Source of the DNA: Gammaproteobacteria bacterium
Lineage (GTDB): Bacteria > Pseudomonadota > Gammaproteobacteria > Pseudomonadales > Azotimanducaceae
Assembly (NCBI GenBank): GCA_021773555.1
Contig: JAJFKA010000041.1
Coordinates: 21,650-85,649, forward strand
Direction of reading: 5' to 3'
Length of the DNA: 64,000 nucleotides
Shown: one piece after another, positions 19,126 to 27,253 of the stretch
Layout: each line of letters opens with the position of its first letter
Numbering within the stretch: position 1 is the stretch's first letter
Notes under the pieces: model-generated
Database searches by the model: none
Told to the model about the DNA's origin: nothing
Seen by the model: only the letters and a program-made list of their open reading frames with translations
Program-made: the position numbers and the translations under genes

Positions 19126-20385
19126 ATGGGTAATATGGATGAATCAGAAGCCGCCATAGAAGCCGCCATATTAAAGGACAAGGAAGTGCTTGGAGACGAC
19201 CGAGGTGAGAGCACGGCCCTGATGGAGCCCCTTGTCCTCTCTAGCGGATCGCGCCACCGGCCCGAACTGAATGACCTCGCGATCGAACTCGCGACGAAAT
19301 CGGTTGGGTTTCGGCGCAGCCTGCCGGACGGCGTGGTCACAGCGCTGGCCGAACTTGTGCGGGCGATGAACTGTTACTACAGCAACCTTATTGAAGGCCA
19401 CGACACCCACCCCATCGATATCGAGCGTGCCCTGAAGAGGGACTACAGCGCCGATCCAGAAAAGCGTAATCTGCAACTGGAGGCCGAGGCCCATGTTGCA
19501 GTCCAGAAATGGATCGACGAGGGAGGACTGAAAGGTCGGGCGACTACAGCAAATTCCATCCTCGAAATTCACCGCCGCTTTTGCGAACTGCTGCCCGAAG
19601 AGCTGCTGGTAGTGGAGCATCCGAGCACGAAGAAAAAGCTGCGAGTCGTGCCAGGCAAGCTGCGCCAACATGATGTCGAGGTCGGCAGGCATGTACCAGT
19701 CAGCCCAGGCGCAGTGTCGCGCTTTCTCGCCAGATTCGAAGAGGTTTACAACGCTCTCGGCAAGTCGGAAACGATCCTTGCCTGTGCTGCCGCCCATCAT
19801 CGCCTGACCTGGATACACCCCTTTCTTGATGGCAATGGACGGGTCATACGGTTGATGTCCTACGCCACGCTGCTGGATACAGTCGATACGGGTGGCGTGT
19901 GGTCGATCGCACGCGGCCTGGCGCGCAACGTCGATGTGTACAAGCAGCATCTTGCGAATTGTGACCGATCGCGGCGCAACGATCTTGACGGCAGAGGATA
20001 CTTAAGCGAGGAAAACCTCGCGGGCTTCACGCGCTTTCTCCTTGAGACCTGCCTGGACCAGATCAAGTTTATGGAAGACCTGATCCAGCCGGAGAAGCTG
20101 CGCAAACGTATCAAGCTCTGGGTTGACGAAGAAATCGCGCTCGGCAATCTGCACGAGAAGTCCGGCTTGATTCTCGAAGTAATCCTATATCGGGGCGAAC
20201 TCCCACGCAGCGAGGTCGTTCACCTGCTCGGCGTAAGTTCACGCACCGCGAGTCGAGTGGTGTCCGGCTTGAGCGAACACGAAGTCGTCAAATCGGAGAC
20301 TTCAAAAGCACCACTGCATATTCACTTTCCAGCTGCATTGGCCCATCGCTGGATGCCGGGGCTATTCCCCGAGCAACGGAGGTAA
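19126..20385 (+). CDS. Fic family protein (AMPylase-type) with C-terminal winged helix
   Basis: A 419-residue protein. The N-terminal Fic_N-like region is followed by the Fic core with catalytic HPFLDGNGRVIR starting at H231, which matches HPFx[D/E]GNGRxxR. An inhibitory-helix motif S86-N-L-I-E90-G precedes the core, the class II arrangement that blocks ATP until released. The C-terminal ~80 residues include RSEVVHLLGVSSRTASRVVSGL, a winged helix. Fic proteins AMPylate or otherwise modify target proteins. The target is unknown. No small antitoxin-like gene is adjacent, as expected for a self-inhibited class. A second ATG lies three codons downstream. Confidence 0.92.
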   Translation: MGNMDESEAAIEAAILKDKEVLGDDRGESTALMEPLVLSSGSRHRPELNDLAIELATKSVGFRRSLPDGVVTALAELVRAMNCYYSNLIEGHDTHPIDIERALKRDYSADPEKRNLQLEAEAHVAVQKWIDEGGLKGRATTANSILEIHRRFCELLPEELLVVEHPSTKKKLRVVPGKLRQHDVEVGRHVPVSPGAVSRFLARFEEVYNALGKSETILACAAAHHRLTWIHPFLDGNGRVIRLMSYATLLDTVDTGGVWSIARGLARNVDVYKQHLANCDRSRRNDLDGRGYLSEENLAGFTRFLLETCLDQIKFMEDLIQPEKLRKRIKLWVDEEIALGNLHEKSGLILEVILYRGELPRSEVVHLLGVSSRTASRVVSGLSEHEVVKSETSKAPLHIHFPAALAHRWMPGLFPEQRR

Positions 20386-20550
20386 GAGTGCGCCCGATTT
20401 CCTGGCTGGAGCTATTAGCAGCGGTTCATGGGCTAAATCAGAAGAATACAATCGAATACGCTGCTTCTCCTTTGGATAACCCTTCGAAAACAAAAGCAAC
20501 AGGACTATCTGATTCATCATTCATCATCTTTTTCAACCATGACCAATTGA

Positions 20551-20603
20551 AACGACCCGCATGGCAGAAGGCGTCTGCTGCGGATCGGGCGTTGATGAAA
20601 TAG
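20551..20603 (+). pseudogene. Orphan duplicate of the GST gene 3' end
   Basis: Bases 20551-20599 repeat the last 49 bases of the GST gene at 18796-18844 in the same frame (KRPAWQKAS...ALMK) and end at a TAG. The sequence before it, in the frame opening at 20388, has no GST character, so this is a fragment, not a gene. Together with copy 1 it flanks the Fic gene like the boundary repeat of an insertion, or it is the remnant of a tandem GST paralogue. Confidence 0.8.
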
Positions 20604-20652
20604 GGAGATGGTCTGAAGTCGTATGTTGTGATTCTGGTGTGCAGCGCCATGA

Positions 20653-20681
20653 TTTACTGTTGCGCAATGCGCAACAGTAAA
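20653..20681 (-). terminator. Perfect 13-bp hairpin just downstream of tmRNA
   Basis: TTTACTGTTGCGC (20653-20665) pairs fully with 20669-20681 across a three-base AAT loop. It starts three bases beyond the CCA end of tmRNA (minus strand), so it probably ends or protects the ssrA transcript. No clear T tract follows in either direction, so efficient intrinsic termination is uncertain. Confidence 0.6.
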
Positions 20682-20683
20682 AT

Positions 20684-21064
20684 TGGTGGAGGTGGCGGGA
20701 GTTGAACCCGCGTCCGTCAGTTCTCTGCCTTCGGCTCTACATGCTTAGTTCGTCAATTGTTTAACCTTTCACTGGCCCGACGAGCAGGGATTAAAAGGCG
20801 AGCTTGCTTCAAGTTTAACTGCTTTAACCACAAGCGGGGTCTGACAGCGGTCCCATGAGTCGTGCCCCCGGTTTGAATTCATGGGCAAATCCGCCCCGGG
20901 GCAAACTAACTTAAAATTTCGCTTATAAAGCTATTTTTAAGCAGCTAGTGCGTAGTTTTCGTCGTTGGCAACTGTAAAAGTTACAGCGATTGTTTTACGA
21001 GAGTCACTACCCTCTCGGCATGCACCTCAGGGTTCGCAACCGGCGTCGAAGCCAAGTCACCCCC
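20684..21064 (-). ncRNA. ssrA: tmRNA
   Basis: The trans-translation RNA, read on the minus strand. The 5' end GGGGGTG pairs with CACCTCC before ACCA to form the tRNA-like acceptor stem (one G-U pair). The T-arm segment GGGTTCAACTCCC is present near the 3' end. The tag reading frame (20937-20969 complement) encodes ANDENYALAA then TAA, identical to the Escherichia coli tag. The GGTGCATGCCGAG segment near the 5' end is also conserved. smpB lies about 670 bases away on the same strand, the usual neighbourhood. Confidence 0.97.
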
Positions 21065-21087
21065 AATGTCGGCGGATCTTACTCTGT

Positions 21088-21117
21088 TTTAAATGCGGAT
21101 GCTTGTGAAGTTTTCAA
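21088..21117 (-). promoter_or_regulatory. Candidate sigma-70 promoter of ssrA
   Basis: On the minus strand TTGAAA (21117-21112) and TTTAAA (21093-21088) are separated by 18 bases. The mature tmRNA 5' end lies about 24 bases beyond the -10, which is compatible with a leader removed by RNase P. Confidence 0.5.
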
Positions 21118-21129
21118 GGCGTATGGTTG

Positions 21130-21537
21130 CTAATGAACGTCTTTAGCGTCCGTGTCCAGTGTCTGCAGGTGGTTTTCCAACCAGGTTATGGCATCGTAGA
21201 GTTTAGTGAAAACTCCACACTTCAAGCCTCGATCTTCAGCGAAAACGGCGGCCATACGCATCAGCCCGTATTGCAGTCCTTCCTCAGCAACAATGGCACA
21301 TGCGGAGTTGAACTGCGCACCGCGCTCACCAATAAATGTGGCTAATTGCTCAATCTCAGCCGTGCTTCGGTCGTTCAGCATGGTGGAATTGCGGATATCC
21401 AGCACGAAACCGACATCCCGCGGGAGATCCGGACTGGCGAGGCCAGCCTCGAAGGCCGCTTTCAGTTCCTCCTGTTCGTAGGCACCTTTAGTCTCAACGA
21501 CCAATAGTTTCCCTTGAAACCGATGCGTTACCGGCAC
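21130..21537 (-). CDS. STAS/SpoIIAA-like domain protein
   Basis: A 135-residue soluble protein consisting of one SpoIIAA-like (STAS/SEC14-type) alpha/beta domain: an early beta-strand pair (GKLLVVETKGAY), the central VGFVLDIRNSTML strand and helix, then a SACAIVAEEGLQYGLMRM segment. I infer this from the strand/helix pattern. No catalytic motif is visible. It is transcribed with the same orientation as ssrA and smpB. Function unknown. Confidence 0.7.
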   Translation of the reverse strand: MPVTHRFQGKLLVVETKGAYEQEELKAAFEAGLASPDLPRDVGFVLDIRNSTMLNDRSTAEIEQLATFIGERGAQFNSACAIVAEEGLQYGLMRMAAVFAEDRGLKCGVFTKLYDAITWLENHLQTLDTDAKDVH

Positions 21538-21732
21538 TGTTTTCTCCCTGATAGACGCCAGGAAGTTTCTGATTAAAGTCGGTTTGCTGCATTAGAATGC
21601 AGGCTACACTTTTCCCTCAATAGCGATATTGAAATCCGTATGGGAACCGATTTCTGCATGCGAATTGCCGATCTTGAGGAAAGGCGCGCAAAAAAATCCA
21701 AATATTCAGAAGCTTCCTGGCTTAATGTGTCA

Positions 21733-22209
21733 TTACTGGTTATGGGCTTTCATGACCCGTTGTTTATCGAGACTCCATTCGCGTTCCTTAATGGTCGCGC
21801 GCTTGTCGTGCTCCTTCTTCCCGGTAGCCAGTGCAATTTCACATTTCACCCGATTTCCTTTCCAATAAATCGAGAGTGGTATACACGTTTGTCCTTTCTG
21901 CCTGGTCGCGCCAATCAGCCGTGCCAGCTCCCGACGGTGCAGCAGCAGTTTTCGAGTGCGTTGCGGATCAGTCACGGAATGCGTTGATGCCGTATTCAGT
22001 GGTGTGATGTTGCAACCCAACAGGAAAGCCTCACCGTCTTTGAGCAGCACATAAGTGTCCGTGAGCTGCGCTTTGCCAGCCCTCAGAGACTTCACTTCCC
22101 ACCCTGACAACGCCACGCCAGCTTCGAATCGTTCATGAAGCTCGTACTCAAATTTTGCTTTTTTGTTTAGCGCGATGGTGCCGGGGCTGGTCTTTTGGCT
22201 TTTTGCCAT
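21733..22209 (-). CDS. smpB: SsrA-binding protein
   Basis: A 158-residue SmpB, the tmRNA partner that delivers alanyl-tmRNA to stalled ribosomes. The core starts [32 protein letters not shown] and includes the oligonucleotide-binding fold segment [10 protein letters not shown]. The basic C-terminal tail ([24 protein letters not shown]) is the part that lies in the mRNA channel. It starts the minus-strand cluster that ends at ssrA. Confidence 0.97.
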   Translation of the reverse strand: MAKSQKTSPGTIALNKKAKFEYELHERFEAGVALSGWEVKSLRAGKAQLTDTYVLLKDGEAFLLGCNITPLNTASTHSVTDPQRTRKLLLHRRELARLIGATRQKGQTCIPLSIYWKGNRVKCEIALATGKKEHDKRATIKEREWSLDKQRVMKAHNQ

Positions 22210-22362
22210 GATTGCTCCAGTGCGGGGCGCATTATATTCATCGGAAAATGAATGTACAGGATGAATTTACCGAGTGGAACTTAACCTTGAATGAATTGGT
22301 TGAGGCAGGCGCGCAAATCCCTGACAATGGCGCGTTAGACCAATAAAAATAAAGGCTTGCGT

Positions 22363-23718
22363 ATGGCATCCGGTGATTCAGTTCATGGAATGTGGTCGTC
22401 TCGATTGATGTTCATTCTGGCGGCAGCAGGTTCCGCTGTTGGCCTCGGCAATATCTGGCGGTTTCCTTACCTTGCTGGTGAAAACGGCGGTGGTGTGTTT
22501 GTCGTCGTTTATCTGTTGTGCATTTTCCTGGTTGGTATCCCCATCATGTCCGGTGAAATCCTTCTGGGTCGCTCCGGGCGGCAAAGCCCGATCAGCACCA
22601 TGCGGGATCTCACCGCGCGATCCGGTGCCCATCCCGCCTGGCAGCTGGTGGGCTGGATGGGTGCGCTGGCGGGTTTTATGATCATTTCATTTTATTCGGT
22701 CATTGCAGGCTGGGCGATTTCCTACATCTTTCAGATGGGATCGGGCGCCTTTAACGGTGCTGATGCGCAATATGCGAGTTCTGCTTTCAGCGCATTCACA
22801 GGTGACGTTGTATCGGTGGTCGGCTGGCACAGCCTGTTTATGGTGTTGACGATTTTTATTGCCGCCAGAGGCGTGGGCCGGGGTCTTGAAGTGACGGTAA
22901 AATACTTGATGCCGGCATTGTTCTTTCTGCTGATTACCCTGGTGGTTTATTCAGCGGTGACTTCCGGTCATTTTATGGAAGGTGTGGCTTTCATGTTTTC
23001 GCTTAATTTTGACAAATTTACCTGGGCGGGTGCGTTGAGCGCGATGGGTCAGGCATTTTTTACCCTGAGCCTCGGCATGGGCGCGATCATGGCCTATGGT
23101 GCGTATATGCCGAAAAGCGCGTCGATCCTGGGAACAGCGACGACGATTGCATTACTCGATACCAGCGTCGCGTTAATGTCGGGCCTGGTCATTTTCCCGC
23201 TGGTATTCGCCAACGGGCTGGAAAGCTCGGCTGGTCCGGGGCTGATGTTCATTACTCTGCCATTGGCCTTTGGCCAGATGGTTGGCGGCCAGATTTTTGG
23301 TGTGGTCTTTTTTGTTCTGGTGACTTTTGCGGCGATCACCTCTTCCATTTCACTGCTTGAACCGGCAGTCGCGTGGGTGGTGGAAAAGGGCGGATTCAGC
23401 AGGGCGAAGGGTGCCATTCTGGTGGGTGCTTTAGCCTGGTTTGTCGGGCTTGGCAGCGCGTTTTCGACAAATATCTGGGCAGGATTTACGGTGCTGGGTG
23501 GATTGACCTTCTTTGGCCTGATGGACTATGTGGCCAACAATATTATGCTGCCGGTTGGCGGCGTACTGATTGTGCTGTTTGCCGGATGGAAGCTTGAGCA
23601 GAAAACAGTGGACGAGCAGATGGCGGGCGATCTTCGCTTTTTACCGGTCTGGCGGGTGCTGGTGCGATTTGTTGCACCTCTGGCGGTTTCTGTCATTTTC
23701 GTGCTGACATTTGTGTGA
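22363..23718 (+). CDS. Sodium-dependent neurotransmitter-symporter (NSS) family transporter
   Basis: A 451-residue inner-membrane protein with about 11-12 hydrophobic segments. The family hallmark WSSRLMFILAAAGSAVGLGNIWRFPYL (TM1, sodium and substrate site) lies at the N-terminus. Bacterial relatives such as LeuT, TnaT and MhsT move amino acids with Na+. A TTG six bases earlier is open, but AAAGG at 22351-22355 fits the ATG at 22363 better. ratA follows after three bases. Substrate unknown. Confidence 0.92.
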   Translation: MASGDSVHGMWSSRLMFILAAAGSAVGLGNIWRFPYLAGENGGGVFVVVYLLCIFLVGIPIMSGEILLGRSGRQSPISTMRDLTARSGAHPAWQLVGWMGALAGFMIISFYSVIAGWAISYIFQMGSGAFNGADAQYASSAFSAFTGDVVSVVGWHSLFMVLTIFIAARGVGRGLEVTVKYLMPALFFLLITLVVYSAVTSGHFMEGVAFMFSLNFDKFTWAGALSAMGQAFFTLSLGMGAIMAYGAYMPKSASILGTATTIALLDTSVALMSGLVIFPLVFANGLESSAGPGLMFITLPLAFGQMVGGQIFGVVFFVLVTFAAITSSISLLEPAVAWVVEKGGFSRAKGAILVGALAWFVGLGSAFSTNIWAGFTVLGGLTFFGLMDYVANNIMLPVGGVLIVLFAGWKLEQKTVDEQMAGDLRFLPVWRVLVRFVAPLAVSVIFVLTFV

Positions 23719-23721
23719 TAC

Positions 23722-24153
23722 GTGGCTGAGGTTACGCGTGCAGCACTGATGCCCTTCTCGTCCCGGCAGATGTTCGATGTGGTTAACGATGTCGCCAGCT
23801 ATTCCCTGTTTTTACCCTGGTGCGCTCGCAGTGAGGTGCTCGAGACAAGTGACACGGTGATGGTTGCGAGACTAACCCTTGCCAGAGGCCGACTGCAGCA
23901 GAGTTTCACGACCAGTAACGAACTGCATCCCCCGGAGACGATTGAAATGCGCCTGGTGGATGGTCCTTTCTCACGATTCCAGGGTCGTTGGGAATTCCGG
24001 CAGTTGGGGGACGAAGGCTGCCGGATCAGCATGAACCTGCGGTTCGATTTCGACAGCCGAATGATGAATGTTGCTCTGGGCAAGGTTTTCAATTCGGCTG
24101 CAGACAGGCTGGTTGAAGCTTTTTGTCAACGAGCAGATACGCTCTATGGCTGA
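23722..24153 (+). CDS. ratA: START/COQ10-like protein RatA
   Basis: A 143-residue SRPBCC-fold protein beginning VTRAALMPFSSRQMFDVVNDVASYSLFLPWC, typical of RatA (YfjG) and mitochondrial Coq10. E. coli RatA was described as a toxin blocking 70S assembly, and the Coq10 relationship suggests ubiquinone binding, so the primary role is debated. It starts at GTG. It overlaps rnfH by eight bases, the usual ratA-rnfH pairing. Confidence 0.92.
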   Translation: MAEVTRAALMPFSSRQMFDVVNDVASYSLFLPWCARSEVLETSDTVMVARLTLARGRLQQSFTTSNELHPPETIEMRLVDGPFSRFQGRWEFRQLGDEGCRISMNLRFDFDSRMMNVALGKVFNSAADRLVEAFCQRADTLYG

Positions 24154-24442
24154 CAACGCGAAGTTAAACATCGAAGTGGCTTACGCGACCGTACAAAGGC
24201 AGGTTGTGATTAAGCTTGCGGTGGGTGCGGGCATGACACTTATCGAAGCGCTGCTACTGTCAGGAATCCAGAACGAGTTTCCAGAAGTTGATTTTGAGAC
24301 GGCTACCAAGGGTATTTTCAGCAAGATTGAGGGCAATGACTACGTCCTGCAGGACAATGATCGAGTCGAAATTTATCGTCCGCTTCGGATTACACCCCGG
24401 CAGGCAAGGTCCCGACGAGCAGCTAAAGGGACAAAACGCTGA
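24146..24442 (+). CDS. rnfH: RnfH family ubiquitin-fold protein
   Basis: A 98-residue protein of the RnfH (RatB, UPF0125) family. It has a beta-grasp pattern: NIEVAYATVQRQVVIKLAVGAGMTLIEALLLSG, then NDRVEIYRPL near the end, and a basic C-terminal tail (RQARSRRAAKGTKR). The frame is open for 26 codons upstream, but those overlap ratA and the ATG at 24146 begins the conserved sequence. No assigned biochemical role. Confidence 0.93.
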   Translation: MADNAKLNIEVAYATVQRQVVIKLAVGAGMTLIEALLLSGIQNEFPEVDFETATKGIFSKIEGNDYVLQDNDRVEIYRPLRITPRQARSRRAAKGTKR

Positions 24443-24448
24443 TCAGGA

Positions 24449-24808
24449 CTATTTCGCAGTAGCGTCTGCAAGTGTTTTGGTATTCTCGGTGGGCAGGAAA
24501 TCACCCTCGAAATGACTCAATCTATCCTGGTCAAAATGCAATATGAGCACGCGGCGGATCTGCTTCCCGCCAGCGATCGCAATGGTATAGATGTAGTCCC
24601 AGCGATTCTGGTTCAGGGGATTGTCGACCACCGGATTGCCGAGGACAAACCTGACCTGGCTCTTGGTCATCCCGGGTTTCAGTTTGTCGATCATCGACTG
24701 TGAAATCACATTACCTTGCTGGATATTAATTCGGTGTACGCCGGGGAATCGAAAGGTCGAACAACTGGTCGTGACAAGGAGCATGATGATAAAAAGAACA
24801 GCTTTCAT
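24449..24808 (-). CDS. bamE: Outer membrane assembly lipoprotein BamE
   Basis: A 119-residue lipoprotein of the BAM complex that inserts outer-membrane beta-barrels. The signal peptide ends LLVTTSC. The SmpA/OmlA domain has INIQQGNVISQSMIDKLKPGMTKSQVRFVLGNP and NRWDYIYT, both diagnostic. A longer in-frame start 23 codons upstream lacks a lipoprotein signal and is rejected. Convergent with rnfH and divergent from fur. Confidence 0.96.
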   Translation of the reverse strand: MKAVLFIIMLLVTTSCSTFRFPGVHRINIQQGNVISQSMIDKLKPGMTKSQVRFVLGNPVVDNPLNQNRWDYIYTIAIAGGKQIRRVLILHFDQDRLSHFEGDFLPTENTKTLADATAK

Positions 24809-24903
24809 TGTTGCCTGATTTGATAAACACATTTGGTTATACTGCGGTGGATTGCGATTGTATCTGATCTTGATCATCCCTGTACAAAAAGGTTCGGAAA
24901 CTT

Positions 24904-25317
24904 ATGACGGCTGAATCTCAAGAGCTGAAAGACGCCGGTCTGAAAATCACGGTACCTAGAATCAAGATCCTCCAGATCCTGGAAAGTTCCGGTGTCCGCC
25001 ATGTAAGCGCCGAGGATGTTTACAAGTTATTGCTCGAGAGTGGTGCAGAAATTGGGCTCGCTACTGTGTACCGGGTGTTGACCCAGTTTGAGGAGGCGGA
25101 ACTCGTCATTCGCCATCACTTTGAGGGTGGCCACTCGGTATTTGAACTTGCACCGGCAACCCATCATGACCACCTGGTCTGTGTAAAGTGTGGCCGGGTT
25201 GAAGAGTTCAGGGATGATGGTATCGAGGCGCGCCAGGTGGCCATCGCGAAGAAACTGGGATTTGAGCTCACCGACCATAATCTGAATATGTACGGTCTGT
25301 GCCCGGACTGTAGGTAA
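24904..25317 (+). CDS. fur: Ferric uptake regulator
   Basis: A 137-residue Fur. The N-terminal winged helix (residues 1-80) contains VSAEDVYKLLLE and LATVYRVLTQFEEAELV. The dimerisation domain carries the HHDHLVCVKCGRVEEF metal-binding block and a second CPDC pair near the C-terminus. It represses iron-uptake genes when loaded with Fe2+. Divergent from bamE across about 95 bases, as in pseudomonads (fur/omlA). Confidence 0.97.
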   Translation: MTAESQELKDAGLKITVPRIKILQILESSGVRHVSAEDVYKLLLESGAEIGLATVYRVLTQFEEAELVIRHHFEGGHSVFELAPATHHDHLVCVKCGRVEEFRDDGIEARQVAIAKKLGFELTDHNLNMYGLCPDCR

Positions 25318-25370
25318 GTCGGGAAACGTTTTCCACAAATCGCATTCCTGAAAGAGGGTACGAAGAACCG

Positions 25371-27038
25371 CTATTTTTGAGCCGAACTGAACATTTCCTG
25401 TGCGTGTGCGATTGACTGATCGGTTTGTTCTATTCCCCCCAGCATCCTCGCTATTTCTTCGACCTTCTCCTGTGCCTGCAATGGGAAAACCTGGGTGTTT
25501 GCCCGTTTACTCCCCTCTTTAACGACCTTGTAGTGATGATTCCCCTGTGCCGCCACCTGAGCCAGGTGGGTCACGCAAATGATCTGCGCGTTCTTGCCGA
25601 GCGCGCGAAGCGCACCACCGACGATTTCGGCGATGGCGCCGCCAATACCGACATCAACCTCATCAAAAATGAGGGTTGGCACCGCCGAGGTTTTTGCGGT
25701 TACCACTTGAATAGCAAGACTGATGCGAGACAGCTCCCCACCAGACGCAATTTTGTTCAATGGTCCCGCTGGCTGTCCCGGATTGGACGCGATTAAAAAT
25801 TCTACATCCTCGGCACCGTGGATGTGCAAGGCGCTGTCTTTATGGGTCACCAGACCAATTTCGAATCTCGCGCCGGTCATGCCTAATTGCTTCAGTTTCT
25901 GCGATACCTTGTGCGTCAACTGTACGCTGGCCTTCTGCCGGCCGCCACTGAGCAGCGCGGCCGCGACCTGGTACTGGTCGCGCAGCCCTTTTTGTTCCGC
26001 CTCGAGTTGAGCTATTTGGGAACCGGCATCGGTCATGTCTTTCAACTCTGCGTTAATGGCCAGCGCCAGATCAGCAAGACCGGCCGGATCGATCCGGTGT
26101 TTCCTTGCTATGTTGTAGATGTCGTCAAGACGGTCTTCCACCTGGGCAAGGCGCGCCGGATCAACTTCGTAATCGGCCACATAGTGGTCAAGGTCGTGGC
26201 TTGCTTCTTCCAGTTGAATCAGCCCTGAGTTAAACAAGTCGACAATGGGGCGAAGGCGATTGTCATCCAGCGCTGAAAGGAGACTGACCGCCCGGCCGAG
26301 AGACGCCACCACGCTGGCGTCGTCATCCGGATTAATCAATGCGATTGCCTGCTGGCATCTGGCGAGATATTCCTCGGCATGGGCGAGCTGTTTTTGTTCT
26401 GTGCCAAGACGCTCGGTTTCACCGGATTCCAGTGCCAGTTGTTCGAGTTCCTCCACTTGATAGGTCAGCAGTTGTAAACGTGCAGTTTGCTCAGCACTGG
26501 ATTCAACCAGATGATCGAGTCGTAGCTGGTTCTTTTTGAATCCATCAGCCAACCGGGCGACCTCATTCGCCTGATCAGTGAGCCCGCCATATTCATCGAG
26601 CAGGCGCCGGTGGGTTTCCTTCTTTAGCAGGGACTGGTGCTCGTGCTGGCTATGTATATCGATGAGCAAATTGCCGAGAGATTTCATGTCGCCGAGGTTT
26701 ACTGGCACCCCGTTAATGAATCCCCTGGACCGACCATCCTTTGTCATTGTTCTGCGTAAGATCACATTGTGATCATCACTTTCGAGTTCCCGCTCGGCCA
26801 GCCAGACCCGGGCGGCTTTGATCGCGGAGACGTCAAAACAACTCAGAATTTCAGCCCGGTCTGCATCCGGGGCGATGAGCGCTGGCTCTGCTCGATTGCC
26901 CAGAGTCAGCCCCAGTGCGTCCAGCATAATTGACTTGCCAGCGCCGGTTTCCCCGGTAATGACCGACATGGCGGGCTCGAAACTCAGGTCGAGTCGGGTA
27001 ACGAGTGCGAAATTGGAAATGGTCAGATGGGTAAGCAT
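25371..27038 (-). CDS. recN: DNA repair protein RecN
   Basis: A 555-residue SMC-like ATPase that helps recombinational repair of double-strand breaks. Walker A is GETGAGKSIMLDAL near the N-terminus, Walker B LIFDEVDVGIGGAIAEIVG near the C-terminus, and between them is a coiled coil rich in E/Q/L. The start MLTHLTISNFALV matches the family. An open extension of 34 codons upstream does not. Confidence 0.96.
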   Translation of the reverse strand: MLTHLTISNFALVTRLDLSFEPAMSVITGETGAGKSIMLDALGLTLGNRAEPALIAPDADRAEILSCFDVSAIKAARVWLAERELESDDHNVILRRTMTKDGRSRGFINGVPVNLGDMKSLGNLLIDIHSQHEHQSLLKKETHRRLLDEYGGLTDQANEVARLADGFKKNQLRLDHLVESSAEQTARLQLLTYQVEELEQLALESGETERLGTEQKQLAHAEEYLARCQQAIALINPDDDASVVASLGRAVSLLSALDDNRLRPIVDLFNSGLIQLEEASHDLDHYVADYEVDPARLAQVEDRLDDIYNIARKHRIDPAGLADLALAINAELKDMTDAGSQIAQLEAEQKGLRDQYQVAAALLSGGRQKASVQLTHKVSQKLKQLGMTGARFEIGLVTHKDSALHIHGAEDVEFLIASNPGQPAGPLNKIASGGELSRISLAIQVVTAKTSAVPTLIFDEVDVGIGGAIAEIVGGALRALGKNAQIICVTHLAQVAAQGNHHYKVVKEGSKRANTQVFPLQAQEKVEEIARMLGGIEQTDQSIAHAQEMFSSAQK

Positions 27039-27253
27039 GTCAGCCTGATGATATCCGCCGGGTGAGAAGAGGTCTGCTATTAAACTGAACGTGGCAGTAC
27101 CGCGCAACTTGTCATTGCTATTTGCGTGTTTGCTCGTCAACGGGCAGAGATTTGTTTGTATATCTTCATTAACTGTTTATATTTACAGACTACGGGACGT
27201 TATCAGAGTTGGGGATCGCCTGATTCAGACGGAATCCCGGCAAGAGAGAGCTT

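Noticed and set aside
18918..19133. Small frame upstream of the Fic gene
   Set aside because: Low-quality composition, no ribosome-binding site, and overlaps the Fic start.
20388..20603. 71-residue frame ending in the GST tail
   Set aside because: Chimeric: unrelated sequence joined to the duplicated GST end; no ribosome-binding site or domain.
20653..21064. tmRNA 3' end as integration site for the Fic region
   Set aside because: No second copy of the tmRNA 3' segment was seen at the far side; the repeat bracketing the Fic gene is the GST tail instead.
23722..24442. ratA-rnfH as a toxin-antitoxin pair
   Set aside because: Names derive from the RatA/RatB proposal, but the fold relations (Coq10-like, ubiquitin-like) and conserved housekeeping location do not support a mobile toxin-antitoxin system.
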